A stretch of 64,000 nt of DNA from positions 10,935,219-10,999,218 of the forward strand of contig CM046341.1 in NCBI GenBank assembly GCA_025403435.1, read 5' to 3'. The notes beneath the pieces are model-generated. The model was not told the DNA's origin, made no database searches, and was given only the letters and a program-made list of their open reading frames with translations. Source of the stretch: Artocarpus heterophyllus. Its lineage: Eukaryota; Streptophyta; Magnoliopsida; Rosales; Moraceae. The position numbers were made by a program, and so were the translations under genes. Positions 32,376 through 44,879 of the stretch are shown piece by piece; positions within the stretch are counted from its first letter, which is position 1; every line of letters starts with the position of its first letter.

Positions 32376-32860
32376 AAATATTTGATTTTGATAAATAATA
32401 ATCTAAAATAAAAATTGTGTTGTACATGTGGTTTTTTTCCCTTCCATTTTTTGTTTTTTTTAGGGAGGCTTTATCTAGTTCTAGCTCTTGCTCAAGTCCA
32501 TACTAGTCCAGCAGCTAAAAAACAAAGCAGAACCCCCCAATAAAAAGTCCACACTCTCCGGTCTCCAGCATGCAAGAGATAATTAAGAACTGCTGTCCTC
32601 TTTTTTAGTCGCTTAAGCCATCCTCAGTTAAATTTGAGATGTAAGTTAATTATTTAATTACTTTTAATATTTTTTAATATTTAAGTTCGTGGTTTAGTTA
32701 TTAGGTTTCAATTATGTATCAATTATGTATTAAATAAATAATGGTAGAACAATTAAGGAAAAAAAAAATATTGCCAGAGATTGAAGCTGAAAAGAATGAC
32801 GGGGGTGACGTAGCGCGTGATTAGAACAGAGAGATAGCTTGTATTTTTTTTTTTTTATTT

Positions 32861-33322
32861 AGGACATGTTTGTTTCAAGTATTATTTAGATTCAGTAGAC
32901 TCAAATTTAGATTCGAATCTCAAGAATTTTTAGCATACGTGTTTATTTCTCTCAAAATCTGAATCCTTTGAGTATCAAGAATCTAAGTTTTGAGAGTTCT
33001 TATCCTTTTAAATTTTTAATACTCGAATATCTCTGTTATAATAAAAACTAAAATTCTCTTTTATATTTAAGGAAAAAATTATAACTTTTTTATTTGATAT
33101 CCCATTGATATGATTCTTTTTTCATTGTGTTCCTAGTGAAAAATTATTGCTACTACCTCTCCAAACATAAATTTCAATTTTATTTTATACTTAAATTAAA
33201 ACTTAAATATATATCCAGATATTATTCATATAACAATTTAAATTATTAATTTAAATCTAAATTTAAATTATATTAACTTAAAATAAATCATTAATTCAAT
33301 TCTATTTTGTCAAACCGATCCT
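32861..33322 (+). mobile_element. MITE, AGGGTCTGTTTG family, about 460 bp
   Basis: Closely parallels 48166-48758: GTTTGTTTCAAGTATTATTT at the start, AATCCTTTGAGTATCAAGA inside, TACCTCTCCAAACA later, and a run of AATT(C/T)AAAT words near the end. Its termini (AGGACATGTTTG and CAAACCGATCCT) are imperfect inverted repeats. It is more decayed than the other copy. Confidence 0.65.
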
Positions 33323-36300
33323 TATTTGCTAGAAGGGAGAAGGGATTGTTTGTAGTTGTCGTTTGTGGGAAGTATCGTGCTGTCTCGGACCAGAAGTATG
33401 TAGAAAACGTAGACGGAGGAGATTAGGGAAGTCACGGTCGGGGTCCCGTGGGCCCACGGGTCCCACTGGTCACAAGGACGGCCGCGTAACCTGTCGGCTG
33501 ACGTGGCGCTCAAGAAAGGCTTTTGAGTCATGTGAATTTGGGTCCCACGTTGTCCCCTTGTCCCTTGATAACGACAACCTTTGACCTTTGGATCCATTTT
33601 CCCGTTTCCCCAAAATCTCCCCTTTTATCTCGTACCTTTTCTTCTCGCGATTATTTCACCTCCAACAACAACAAATGGCCAGTACCATACTCTCAACTGA
33701 ACATTCATTCATCAAAAAAGGAAAATATATATAAATAAATAAATGAAAAACAGGGGAATTTGCTTTAAAAAAAAAAAGGTTGGGGGATTTCTAGACCTGA
33801 AAAAAACGTCAAATTTGTACCATATATTTGTATATTTTAATTTTTTTTATTTTGAAGTGATTGATTAAATCAGAAAAACATACAAGGGTTACAAGGTCCC
33901 ATTGTAAAGACTCAAAATGCGGATAATATTATCTCAAAAAAAAAAAAAAAAAAAACAGAATATGCATCTCCTAAATGGTACCCACAACAACAACCTCTAT
34001 TGTTTCTTAGGGATGCACCCATATTTGTTCTATTTAGCCAAAATCACGTTAAAATGAAAATAAAACATAAATGATAATTAATAAAAATTTGCATCTATGT
34101 TTTGTAAACTCTTTTGGTGAAAACCTAATTTTTGAAAAGATTGTTATTTTAATATTTTTAATAAAAATATAGGTATTCACACAATTGATATTTGAAGTAT
34201 GATTGAAGAATTAGTTTTAAATTCTTACAACAAATTATAAAAGTATGGTTTTATCGATAGGAAAAATTATCCTACTTCTATAATAAATATATGCATATCA
34301 CTTTTTTATGAGAAGATTTCTTTCCACCCCATGAAGGCTTAATAAGCCGTTTGAAAAATAAGTTGCAACTGAAAGTTTAAACTGAAAACACTATATTATT
34401 TGAAAGAAAATATCATTAAAAATTTGGTCGGAATTACAAACTACTATTTAAACTATGACTTCCAAACGACTTATAAAACTTGCTATTTTATAAATAACGA
34501 GATTTTAACATCACAAGAGTACATAAGAACGTTCTTATTTTCAAGTTACACACATGTTATTATTTTTTGTTAGTATGACATAATAATTAATTGGAAGGAT
34601 GTTCTTACAACACACTGAATAAGGTCTAGCAAAAATAGGAGAAGCTTTTTTTCCTTTCTTTTCTGCTTGCTAAAAGAGAAGAAAAGTAGGAAGGGATTAA
34701 GTGCGAATGTAACATTGACTAATTCTCTTTCGTCCTCTCTTTCCTAAACAATAAATTGATTAGACTTAGCTGTACCAAACAAATTTGCTTGGCTGTGGTC
34801 CCCTAATTATTATACCTTACAATGGATTTTTTCCTGCAAATGAAACAACCAGAATGCTTCCCTATTTTTCCCTATTAATTTCTTCAATAACTTCTCTAAC
34901 ACGATGTTTGGTAGAAGAGATATGGAGGGAGGGAGGGAGAGTGGTGGGGGGAGAGGAAAAATCTCTTGTTGGGTTAGAAGGAGTAAAGGAGGAAAAAAAG
35001 ACATAAAGGGACAGTCTTTTCTTTAGGGCCTACCATTTTAGATCTTTTTATTAATGAAAGGATTTAACTAATTCATTTAAATTTAAATAAAAAGATTTTT
35101 TATCCATCAAAATAAATTATTAACATGTAGTATCATGTACAATATAATAATTAGACAAATAATTTTCATCAATCCTTGTACCTATTACTCCCTTTTACCA
35201 AACAACGTAAAAGATTACTATAATCCTCTCCATCATTTATATTCTCTATCCCTCTAACCCATTCAATTCTTTTTGCTCTCCAGCCCTTATGACAAACGAA
35301 GTGTAAGAAGTTTAGGGCTCTTCATTTTTACTGAAAGATACCTGTTATTTTAATCATTGGATTAACTTTTTATTAGTCTAATTTGCAAATATATATGTTA
35401 AAAATTTATAGCACATAACATTTAACTGGTTCTAATTATAAATCCAATTATTAAAAAATTAATTTAACAATTACAATAATAGTATCTACCGAGAGGATAT
35501 ATATGAATGTCGTATTATAAATTTTGTCTAAGAAGTTAATAATAATTCAAGCTGTATTGATACATTCCAAAAGATTTAGCATTTGCTATAGTTGCTTTTT
35601 TTTTTTTTCTCCTTTTGTTATTCTTTTGTGAAAGGCCCACCACCCACTGTCAATGCATCTCTTTGGGTCTCAGCTTTCTCAAACAAGTTTTTGTGCTGTT
35701 TGTCTTCTAAATAGTAGACAACACGTAGGTGAAAAGAAAAGAAAAAGAAAGACAATGAGATGAAAGATTAGAATAATGCTTTTGCTTTTTAATTGACTCT
35801 ACCTTTAGACTTAAACCAATATACTTTTATGATAAAGCTTACCCAAAAGACACATAAGCTGAAATTAAGACTTGTATTCCTGAGTTGATCTCTATCTAAT
35901 CCCGTTGTATCCAACAAAACAGTTCTTTATTAGTCTCTGTATATGCTTAAGTTTTTTTAATAATTTTTTATTTTTTTTAACAACTGCATGCTTAGTTTTA
36001 GGTGGTAGAATGTACAATGCAATGAATGCTAATTGCCCTAGATCTGAAGGAGCCTTTTTATGGTGCTTGGGGCGGTGTTGCCCACTTTTCTTGCTTGAGA
36101 ATATTTTATTACTTTTTTTTAATTTTTATTTTACCATAGTAAACATTAAAGGGTATTATCTTAAATAAGACTTTTCTTACCCAAAAGTCCATTTTTCTAA
36201 GAATTCAATCAATATGTAGGAGACCTTGAACACAACAAGAAATATGGTAATTGACGGTTTAACATCTTCTCATTTGTTTAATCTGTCCCGCACAGAAATG

Positions 36301-38233
36301 GGGGGAAAGAGGACTCATTGATTCTAAAACACAAAATTCAATAATAGTGACCAGGAGGCCTATGGTGTTGGTTGCTATGTGACATATTTAATAGGAATAG
36401 AACCACTATACGACGCGTCAATTCTGATCACACATGCAACATACTTTCATGTATTAAATAATAGTTACATTAAATTCGAACTGTTTCAACGGTTTTATTG
36501 GCTTATTCATCTTTAAATGCCCGACAAATTGCATACATGATAGACTAGAAAGAGATTGGTTGCACACTAATTTTGTTGCCTGCATGGTACTGCTAGAAAA
36601 AGCATGGTTGTAGAGTGGTTATACCAATTAATAAGAATGAATACCGCAAAGGTTATACCACCATTATGCTATTTACTATTTACTAGCATGATTTTTCAGG
36701 GTACAACACTATTAATAATAATCTATTATGCCTTTACTCATCCATCCATTACCTGCATGGTGTGCAATTTAATTGCCCCGAAGAGTCCAAAGTTGTTCAT
36801 TATATCATTAACCATCATACCACCAAGAACAAAAAGAGAGAAGAACCATCATTCTACCGAAGAAAGCAAACAACTTTGCATCATTTCCAATCTCTCTTTC
36901 TCACATTTAAGACCTCTAAATCAATAATATTCTTTTGAGGCCTCCTTTGCCAACCTTGCACACAAATTTTACAAAGAAATATAGTTTCACAAATTACACA
37001 AGTTTGCACTATTTTGCAAAAACTTAACAAAATCGATTAGTTTTAGAACATACACAAAAATAATCAATTTCCAATTTTTAATGTCATCTTAAAAGCAAGA
37101 TAACAAAGGAAAACTAATTAAATTGAAACAAAGATTATTTTTGTAACAAGGCGATTACAAAGAACAAACCAACCCAAAAACTACATTTGTTTTATGCTCC
37201 CATGCACTTTAGTCTTTATTTCATGCTTGTATCTTCCATTCCCTTGTCTCCTTTTCCCCGTATATATGCACACAGACAACATAAAAGATACTAATTAAAT
37301 AAAGGAATTTTACACTAGAATAATTATTCTACAAATGGAACATAATTTTTAACTACATTATAATCCTATCAAATTAGAGAAAAACAACTTTAATGAAATT
37401 TAATAACAATTTGAAGTTGTCACCCACTAATAAAGTTGTTTTAGCCTATATTCTACAGGTCCTTCTACGATGTGAACTCCCACCAACAGGGCTATGTTTT
37501 TGACTCTTGGACTCCGTCAAAATTATTCTTTTTGATACAAATCTAATTGCTAAAGGATAAACACAATTTTTAAGTACTGATAATAGATATATTCTATAAC
37601 AAAGAAAACTTTTATAGTAGATAATATACTTTTATACAATAAATAAGAATTGTTGTTTTAGTTATGAGATTATTTTTTTAATACATCAAATGTTTATATT
37701 AAAAATTTATAGTATATAATACATTTTTAATTATAAATCAAATTGTGAAAAAATTAACCCAATAATAAATGTAACAGTTATTGTCAATGGAGCAAAAATC
37801 ATTCTTACCGTAAAAATTCTCCCAAACAAAAACAGATTCTTGAGGAGATAATGAATCATGCAAAAAAAAAAAGTTTTTATTTTTTATTTTTTATTTTTTT
37901 TTTTAAAGTTCAATGCGGGTGTTGGTGGGAGCGCTAGGCGCACTCCCAGACACAGGGGTCCCACCATCATCATCACTCCCTCCACCATTTCCATTTCTCT
38001 CTCTCCTTCTTTGCTTTTTTATTTTTATTTTTTATTTTTATGTTTTTGTCTTTCCCTTCCTCTGTCCAATAACCTTAACCACCATTTCTCCTTCACTCTC
38101 TTCCCCCAAACCTCCATAAACCTCCTCTCTTTTTTCCCTTCTCTCCCAAAACCCAAAACCCACAAACAAACAAACAACAACAACAATCTCTTTCCTTGTC
38201 TCTGTCTCTCTCTTCTCTCTTTCTCTCTCTAGA
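33323..38233. other. Intergenic and Aux/IAA upstream region
   Basis: No gene supported. 33370-33560 is a GC-rich patch (GGGTCCCGTGGGCCCACGGG, GGCTGACGTGGCGC) with no recognised coding content. 34337-34470 is a short MITE-like segment bounded by AGCCGTTTGAAAAATAAG and TTCCAAACGAC. 37950-38233 is CT-rich and should hold the core promoter and 5' UTR of the Aux/IAA gene, including two abutting TGTCTC words at 38197-38208. Confidence 0.4.
38197..38208 (+). promoter_or_regulatory. Two abutting TGTCTC auxin-response-type words
   Basis: TGTCTCTGTCTC lies 26 bp before the Aux/IAA ATG. TGTCTC is the classical AuxRE core bound by ARF proteins, and Aux/IAA genes are often auxin-induced. The site sits in a CT-rich leader where such words arise easily by chance. 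Confidence 0.25.
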
Positions 38234-40888
38234 ATGAAAGCAACTCTGAAGGTAAAGGGTCTTCTGGGCTCGTCTTCTTCTGGCTCTGGAAGCGGAGCTT
38301 CTTCAAACGAGTCTTCTTCACCCGCGACCAAGGCCGAGGATTTAGACTACGCCGTCAGCAAAATGACCACTGTTGGAGCGGAGGCCGAGCTCGAGCTGGG
38401 CCTGGGACTGGGCCTGGGCCTCAGCCTCGGAGGGAGGACCGGTTCCGATATGGTCAAGTCCAGAGCATCCACCTGCGCTCGCATCTTGACGGCAAAGGAT
38501 TTCCCTTCTCGTGCCGTTTCCGGTATTAAAAGAGCCGCTGACTCTGTTTCCCATGAGGGTGCTTCTTCTTCTCCTCCTCCTGTCAGGTCATTTCCTTTTC
38601 TTTTTTTTTTTTTTTTGTTTTTTGAAGTTTATATATATATATATGTATGTACAAGTTAGGAGAAATGAAGAGCTTTTAGTTCTTGAGTTTGTGATGTTAT
38701 GATTTGGAGATCGTAAATGGAAACTTAAGAAAGCAGGACAAAATAGGGAAAAAAAAAAGAAGAAACAAGGAAATACATGTATATTTATTTGTATTTTTGA
38801 AAGGGATATAAATATGTATAGTTATACGTTTATATATATGTTTGTGTAATGTAAAGGTGCCATGTTATTTGGTTAGGCTTAGGCTCTACATGGGTGTGAT
38901 CATGTTTCCTGTGAGAGCTCTGTTTATCTGTTGCTCACTATTTTTCATGGTTCATATAACGTCTAATCTGTAGTGATTTTGATCTCATCACTAAATAGAA
39001 CATGGACCTTTATTTTATATTATATATTTTTTTCTCATTTGGAATTTTTTCCTCTGGGATTTTATTTTTTTTTCCTCACCCTTTAGTTTTGTGAATATCT
39101 CTTTACAGGTTATATTTCGAAATAAACTATATTTTCTTATATTTGATTATTCATTTTTTGAATAGTGAATAATCAATACTATCTAATATCTAATTTTTAG
39201 TTTGTATTGATGGGGTGGTTTAGAGAGAGATCTTAGGCTTGAATCCTGTGTTAAAAAAAAAAAATCTGTAATCTGTGGTGATTATTTGTTACTGTATTTT
39301 TTCATGGTTCATGTAAATCTATAGTTATTTTGATTTCATCACTAGATAGAAGCATAGAACATGGACCTTTATTTATTTCTTTTTCTTATCTGGACTTTAT
39401 CTCTTCCGTGATTTTTTTTTTTTGACCCTTTAGTTTTTTAAGAGTAGTCTTGTTTCTTTACAGGTTATATTTGGAAATAAATTATATTCTTCGTATATTA
39501 GATTATTCTCTTCACTAAAAGCTAAAATTCATTTTTTCTGACTTTTTATTGACACAGCAGTCAGGTTGTGGGATGGCCTCCAATAAGAGCATCGAGGATG
39601 TACAGCTTGGTTAACCAAGCAAAGACACCGAGATCTGAAGAGGAAAAAGTGGTTGCTGGGGACAAGGAAAAATCCAAAGATATTGCTTTGAAGAAGAAAA
39701 CTAGCAATGGTGGCATCACAAATGTTGCTTTTAAGGAGCAAGGGAACATTGGATTTGTGAAAGTGAACATTGATGGAATTGCCATTGGGAGGAAAGTTGA
39801 CTTGAATGCTCACTCTTGCTATGAAACCTTAGCTCAAACGCTCGAGGACATGTTCTTCCGGCCCGGCATGACTCTGAATTTGAATGGTTAGTGTAGTTAT
39901 TATCGATATTACTGTCAGTTTATGTCTGTTTGTTTTGTTTGATTAATGCATCGATTTCGATTAGGAAACGATCTAAACAGGTCAACTGTGGAAGATTTTG
40001 TGTTCTTGGTTTAATTATTTTTTGTGGTATTGAGTCACATTTTGCTTGTCTGTTCAGCGTCAGGGGGAGAGAAGGAGCAAGCAAAAAAGCCGTCGAAGCT
40101 TTTGGATGGTTCCTCTGAGTTTGTTCTCACTTACGAAGACAAAGATGGTGATTGGATGCTTGTTGGAGATGTTCCCTGGGGGTATGGAATGCCACTACTC
40201 TTATGTATTTTTTACCACATAAGACTATAACAGTAATAGTAAAGCATGTAGTTTCAATGAGGAACACCATTTTATAGGTTTTCTCATTGGGGCTATGAGC
40301 TTTTGCAACTGAATAGTTCATGGATCCCAACCCTTATCCTAACTTTTTTCTACCAACTCATGTGGCAGTGCATTGCCATCTACTTGTAGGTTTATGTTTT
40401 CTTAATTGACGTGATAATATTTCAAACACCTACAAATAAAAGAATAACAATTCACATGTTACGCCAGTTGGTATTAAAAAGTTGAGACGTATTCTTTGCA
40501 ACCATCTAATGATCAATGAGATCTTTATAACTAAGAATAACTGATGCTATGCATCCAAATCAAAAGAGGTAGAAAAAGAAATTTCTTGGCTCTATTTCTC
40601 TTATCTTTGTAACGATTGTCGTGTTTGTTTTGTATTGCTTACGGAATTGTGTTGTTCTTATTTGTGTTATAGGATGTTCTTGAGCTCAGTGAAAAGGCTT
40701 CGAATCATGAGGACCTCTGATGCCAATGGACTTGGTAAGTTGGTTTGCGATCATCCTAATTGCTTTCAACATTAATAGTTTTGGTTGCTTGCCGCAATCG
40801 ATTTTTCACGCGTAGTTTGTTAATCATTTCGTTTGCAGCTCCAAGATGTCAAGAAAGGAATGAAAGACAAAGAATCAAGCCTATATAG
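38234..40888 (+). CDS. IAA13-like: Aux/IAA auxin-responsive repressor, IAA11/12/13 clade, five exons
   Basis: Nuclear repressor that binds ARF transcription factors and is degraded through TIR1/AFB when auxin is present. Exons 38234-38586, 39558-39886, 40058-40181, 40673-40734 and 40839-40888 give 918 nt, 305 residues, all phases consistent. Domain I is an EAR motif ([16 protein letters not shown], about residues 53-68) for TOPLESS recruitment. [11 protein letters not shown] and a basic GIKRAADS follow. Domain II, the degron, is [13 protein letters not shown] at the start of exon 2. Domains III and IV form the PB1 fold: [18 protein letters not shown] with the conserved Lys, and [19 protein letters not shown] with the acidic OPCA motif; the C-terminus is NERQRIKPI. 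The start is the only ATG in frame after the CT-rich leader. Clade call rests on LTAKDFPS, the KRAADS motif and the region after the degron (MYSLVNQAK). All functional motifs look intact. Confidence 0.93.
38925..39525. repeat. Direct duplication inside Aux/IAA intron 1
   Basis: Two diverged copies about 357 bp apart: TTTTTCATGGTTCAT at 38942 and 39299, AACATGGACCTTTATTT at about 38999 and 39358, and TCTTTACAGGTTATATTT at about 39101 and 39457. Each copy thus carries a splice-acceptor-like TTTACAG. No coding function is apparent. Confidence 0.75.
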
Positions 40889-42164
40889 AATCTGTCTATA
40901 CCTTGATCTTTCCTTCTTTTTTGTAAGCCTGCTAAGATGAAAACCCCACAGTTTGACAACAGAAGCAAAAGTAGAGAAAGCCGATGAGACAGTGTGTTTT
41001 TCTGAGATTGGTCTTCAACCAGTTTATGTTTGCTTTACTCCTTTTTTTTTCTTTTCAAATATATGGTTATTTTTTGGTTCAAACCACTCTCTGGTTCTTG
41101 CTCTTTTTGGTTTTTTTTGAGGTAGGTTTACTTTTTCACAACTTCATATACAGTACTGGCGGAAGAGCCTTCATACTTTGGCTAACCGCTGGTTTCCCAT
41201 ACTGTAAATATTGAAGTACTTTTATATCTAGAGTGTTTAGATTGCTGCAATTTGAACTCTGCTTTTTCTTGGTCACAGAAGAAAAGCTTGTGTGGTTTTG
41301 ATTATTGTTAATCTATTTTGGTGTTGTTGGATGTGTTTTCTTTGCTCTTTCTAACATCTTACCTCTAAAGTAAACTTGGACAAACTTTTGAGAAACCCCA
41401 TGACTTAAAATTGGCAAGTTCTTAATAGGGTTCAAAAAATTAGATTTTAATTATATGTACAAGTTCTTAATTTATTTTATTGTAATCTAATTCTATGTCT
41501 AATATAAGCAATATTGATAAGTATACTCTACCAAAGAATTTGCCCATAAGATTTATGGTGGTTCGAAAGATAATGTTCTTATTCATGTGTTAAATAAAAA
41601 GACATTTTTCACAACAAAGTCTTCATTGACATTGACTTGCTCAATTTAGAATAAAAGTATTTTTGTTCCTTTCTTAAACAAGAGTTTTACAACCCCAACT
41701 GCATCATTTCTTTAAACAAATTTAAATAATTTAAGCCGTTTGTACCAAACAACATAAGCAATAAATATTGAAACCTTTTTCATGCCAAGGATTGTACTCA
41801 CATGGCTAAAGGAAGAGAAGAACTTGAAACGTTTCTTGTCCTTATTCCAAAATATTTTCTATCTAGTCTTTTATTTTTGTAGTTTTTTCTTTTGAAAAAT
41901 TATTACTAAATTGATTAATGACTTTTTTTCTTCCTTTTTCTCTTTTTTTAGGGAGTTGAAAAGAAAAAGGGCGCAACAAGGGCTGGTCCCTTTTATGGAA
42001 ATTTCTTTTCTCCCTTTGTGAGAGTGGAGGGAAGCAAGGAATTGATGCAAGAAAAAGCCTGCCACCCTTTACTTGCACAGGAGAATAAGATATATATTAT
42101 AAATATATCTGAACTTAAGCATTGGGCGTTGCTGTACTTTAAGCTATGATCAAAATTTAATTGT
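40889..42164. other. Aux/IAA 3' UTR and spacer
   Basis: The first 400 bp or so is the likely 3' UTR, T-rich with short chance frames. The rest is AT-rich with no gene recognised. Confidence 0.45.
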
Positions 42165-42680
42165 TTAAATACAACTAAAATTATATTTATGATTTGAAAC
42201 ATAAACAAGAAATTGGCGTCAGGTAATTATAGGTGACAACAAAAATTTTAAATAAAACTAAAACTATATTTATGATTTAAAACATAAATAGAAATTTATG
42301 CCAGACAATTATATTTATGATTTGAAACGTAAATTAAAAATTAATGCTAAAAAGTTATATTTATGATTTGAAATGTAAACTAAAAATTAACGCCGAACAG
42401 TTAAGGTGGCAGCAAAAATTTTAAGTAGAACTAAAATTATATTTATGATTTGAAATAGAAATAGAAATTAGCACTGAATAGTTATATTAATGATTTGAAA
42501 TGTAAACTAGAAATTAGTTCTGGATAGCTATATTTATTATTTGAAATGTAAATTAGAAATTAGCGTCAGACAGTTATAGGTGGTAGTAGAAATTTTAAAT
42601 AGAACTAAGACTATATTTATGATTTAAACGTAAACTAAAAATTAGCGCTAGATAGGTATAGGTGACAACTGATTCTAAAT
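42165..42680. repeat. Tandem minisatellite with 173-bp higher-order period
   Basis: The phrase TATATTTATGATTTGAAA, with small changes, starts at about 42182, 42265, 42310, 42355, 42437, 42483, 42528 and 42611. Steps are 84, 44, 45, 83, 45, 45 and 84 bases. The basic unit is thus 45 bp. Every third step is lengthened by about 39 bp that contains AGGTGGCAGCAAAAATTTTAA. Three steps make a 173-bp higher-order unit present nearly three times. Confidence 0.85.
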
Positions 42681-44043
42681 TTGAACGTTAGATGTTACTA
42701 TAAGTCAAGTGAGTTACACACTTAATAATTTCTAAAAGTTGTGAGTTATGAATTTGTCTCGATGAAACCTCAAGAGTTGAGTTGTAATTCAGATAGCTTG
42801 TCCTATAAAGCTATAACCTGTTTTTTTTTTTACAAGAGGTACGTTCCACCTATAGGGTTTATGTAGGTCCTACACTTTGTGAGAGGGTGGATTATAACCC
42901 ATGGATTGTACAACATCTTTCTTTATTTTCTCTAATCATTTTTCTTTATTTTCTTTATATGCTAGTACTCTAATAAATGGATCTGCCCTTGATTTGAAAT
43001 AGTGCATAGAAAACATTGGACAGACTTGCATTGTAGGTTAACTTTATGCAATTATGACATTTTGGACTAGTGATTTTCTACCCAATTGGGGGATAGTGGT
43101 GATAGCCCTTTCCAAACAATTACCATCTTTTTAATTGATTGTGGGACTAGTCTGTCTTACAATGGATCAAAGTTGCCATGGATGGTAGTGTCTGTTCACC
43201 TTTTTCTTGTGACATGCTTTTTCTTGCTGGTTCCCATTTTCACATTCCGAAGTGTTGAAAAAAGTTTTAACCTAAAAATGGTCTCTTTCCATGCGTTACT
43301 TACACCAACCTTCTTAATTTGCCCACGACAATGCATGACTGAAACCCACTTCGGTAAAACCTTCCACTGCATTTAACCTCAAGCAAGGCACTATCTATTT
43401 ATTGAAAAGGGGAAGATCCTTGAAAAAAAAAATTGTTTCTGTGGAATGTACACACATCTTGAATTTCAACCCTTAGATAAAAAGTTAAAAATAACCATTC
43501 AACAAATGTTAAAAGTGACATGAACGGTTGAAAATTGAGTTGTTTTTTTTTAATTATTTTTTATTTTTTACTGTCAAGTATCCCCTGATAAAAGTTAAAA
43601 AAAAAAACTTTACATGTCACTACTAATCCCTATCTAACATCTAAAAAAAAAGGAATATTTATAGTTTTACAGGTAAAAAAAAAATAAAAAAAATATTAAC
43701 AATAACTCACAATTTTAAATTTGGGCACATTATAGATACCAAATTTTATAAGATTTGGGCATTTTGATCTCCGTACACCTATGTTTTACTATAAAAGTTC
43801 TTTCCACCAAATTATTAGAAATCTAAGGTAAGGTAAAAAACATGTTCTACTAATAAAGTTTTGTTTAAAACAATTACATATATATGAAATCCGGTCAATT
43901 TTGTGTATATATATATATATATATATTATTTTGATGTATTTTTGTTTAGATTTGACGTTCAAAGACACATACTCTACGAGTAAATAATATGTACTATTGT
44001 CCATATTTCTTATTTAAACAATTTGAGTAATCCTATTTAATTT
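42681..44043. other. Intergenic, no gene seen
   Basis: AT-rich, with a TA microsatellite at 43903-43926. The 96-codon open frame starting near 43086 has no recognisable domain and was not called. Confidence 0.45.
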
Positions 44044-44207
44044 TATAAGGTTACAACTGCGCTACTAACCAAACAGTGGGTCGTGGTCGTCTCTTGTTTA
44101 ACCTTATAGGGTTACAACTATGCTGCTAACAAAACAGTAGGTCTCGGTCGAAACGATCGAGACCGTTTCGACCTGTTTTGTTAATAGCGCGGTTGTAATC
44201 TCATGAG
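44044..44207. repeat. Compact element with two direct and one inverted copy of a 40-bp unit
   Basis: TAAGGTTACAACTGCGCTAC (44046) and TAGGGTTACAACTATGCTGC (44106) are direct copies. TTAATAGCGCGGTTGTAATC (44181) is the inverted copy. Between the second and third lies an interlocked palindrome, GGTCGAAACG ... CGTTTCGACC and GGTCTCG ... CGAGACC, at 44140-44173. It looks like a small fold-back MITE with a partial internal duplication. Confidence 0.6.
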
Positions 44208-44763
44208 GATAAAAAAGGGTTTTTCAAACAATTTTGTATACTCTACCTGTAAGTATTGTTACTATTGAAGGCTCTGTGAAGTAGTACTTATTTTTTCTGT
44301 TGCTAGTGGTGATATAGAGCACTAATCGTTTGGGAGTTCTCCTATACTCTTGGGGGATCCTTTAATGGGTGAAGGAAGAAGGACAGCCGCAATAATGAGC
44401 TCTTGAGGGTGGAGGCATATATTTGGAATTGTGTAAAAAGTATGGTGAGGATCATCACCAAGCATGTATGGCATTTTAGCTAGTTCATGAAAGATGGTGG
44501 TGGATTGGTAGTAGACAAAAACTGCCATTTGGGCAGCTTGGGGCCAATTTTGGACCAAACATATGGGGTCTCAAAATGTTATGGGCGAGTACAGAATGTC
44601 GTTTGTTGAGAACTCATGGTTGATCCAAGTGGTACTTGCTTTTTGTTTTGTACTATTATTGGATTGTGCTTGCTTTGCTCTTTTTTTTTGCAGAGTTTTG
44701 GGCCCCCTGTTTGTTAATGCGTGCTAGCTAATGCTATCAAGAGGAAATCTACAGAATGGGCAC

Positions 44764-44872
44764 TTCTATGCTGCCCGGTCCTCTCACAACTTCTGGGCCC
44801 ATGGGTCCTATTATGAGACCCATCTAGTGGGGCCTACAGTTGTGAGTTGTGAGAAGACCGGCAGTAGAGACA
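44764..44872. repeat. Long hairpin, about 109 nt
   Basis: The left arm (TTCTATGCTGCCCGGTCCTC, on to CTCACAAC and GGGCCCATGGGTC) pairs with the right arm (GAGACCCATCTAGTGGGGCC, on to GTTGTGAG and AAGACCGGCAGTAGAGAC) around a short CTATTAT loop. No coding content. It is likely a small MITE; if transcribed it could form a miRNA-like precursor, which is only inference. Confidence 0.65.
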
Positions 44873-44879
44873 AAAGGTT

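Noticed and set aside
36604..36927. 107-codon plus-strand frame
   Set aside because: Composition is that of AT-rich intergenic DNA, no homology recognised.
44322..44558. 78-codon minus-strand frame
   Set aside because: No recognisable domain, no splice context and no codon support; likely chance.
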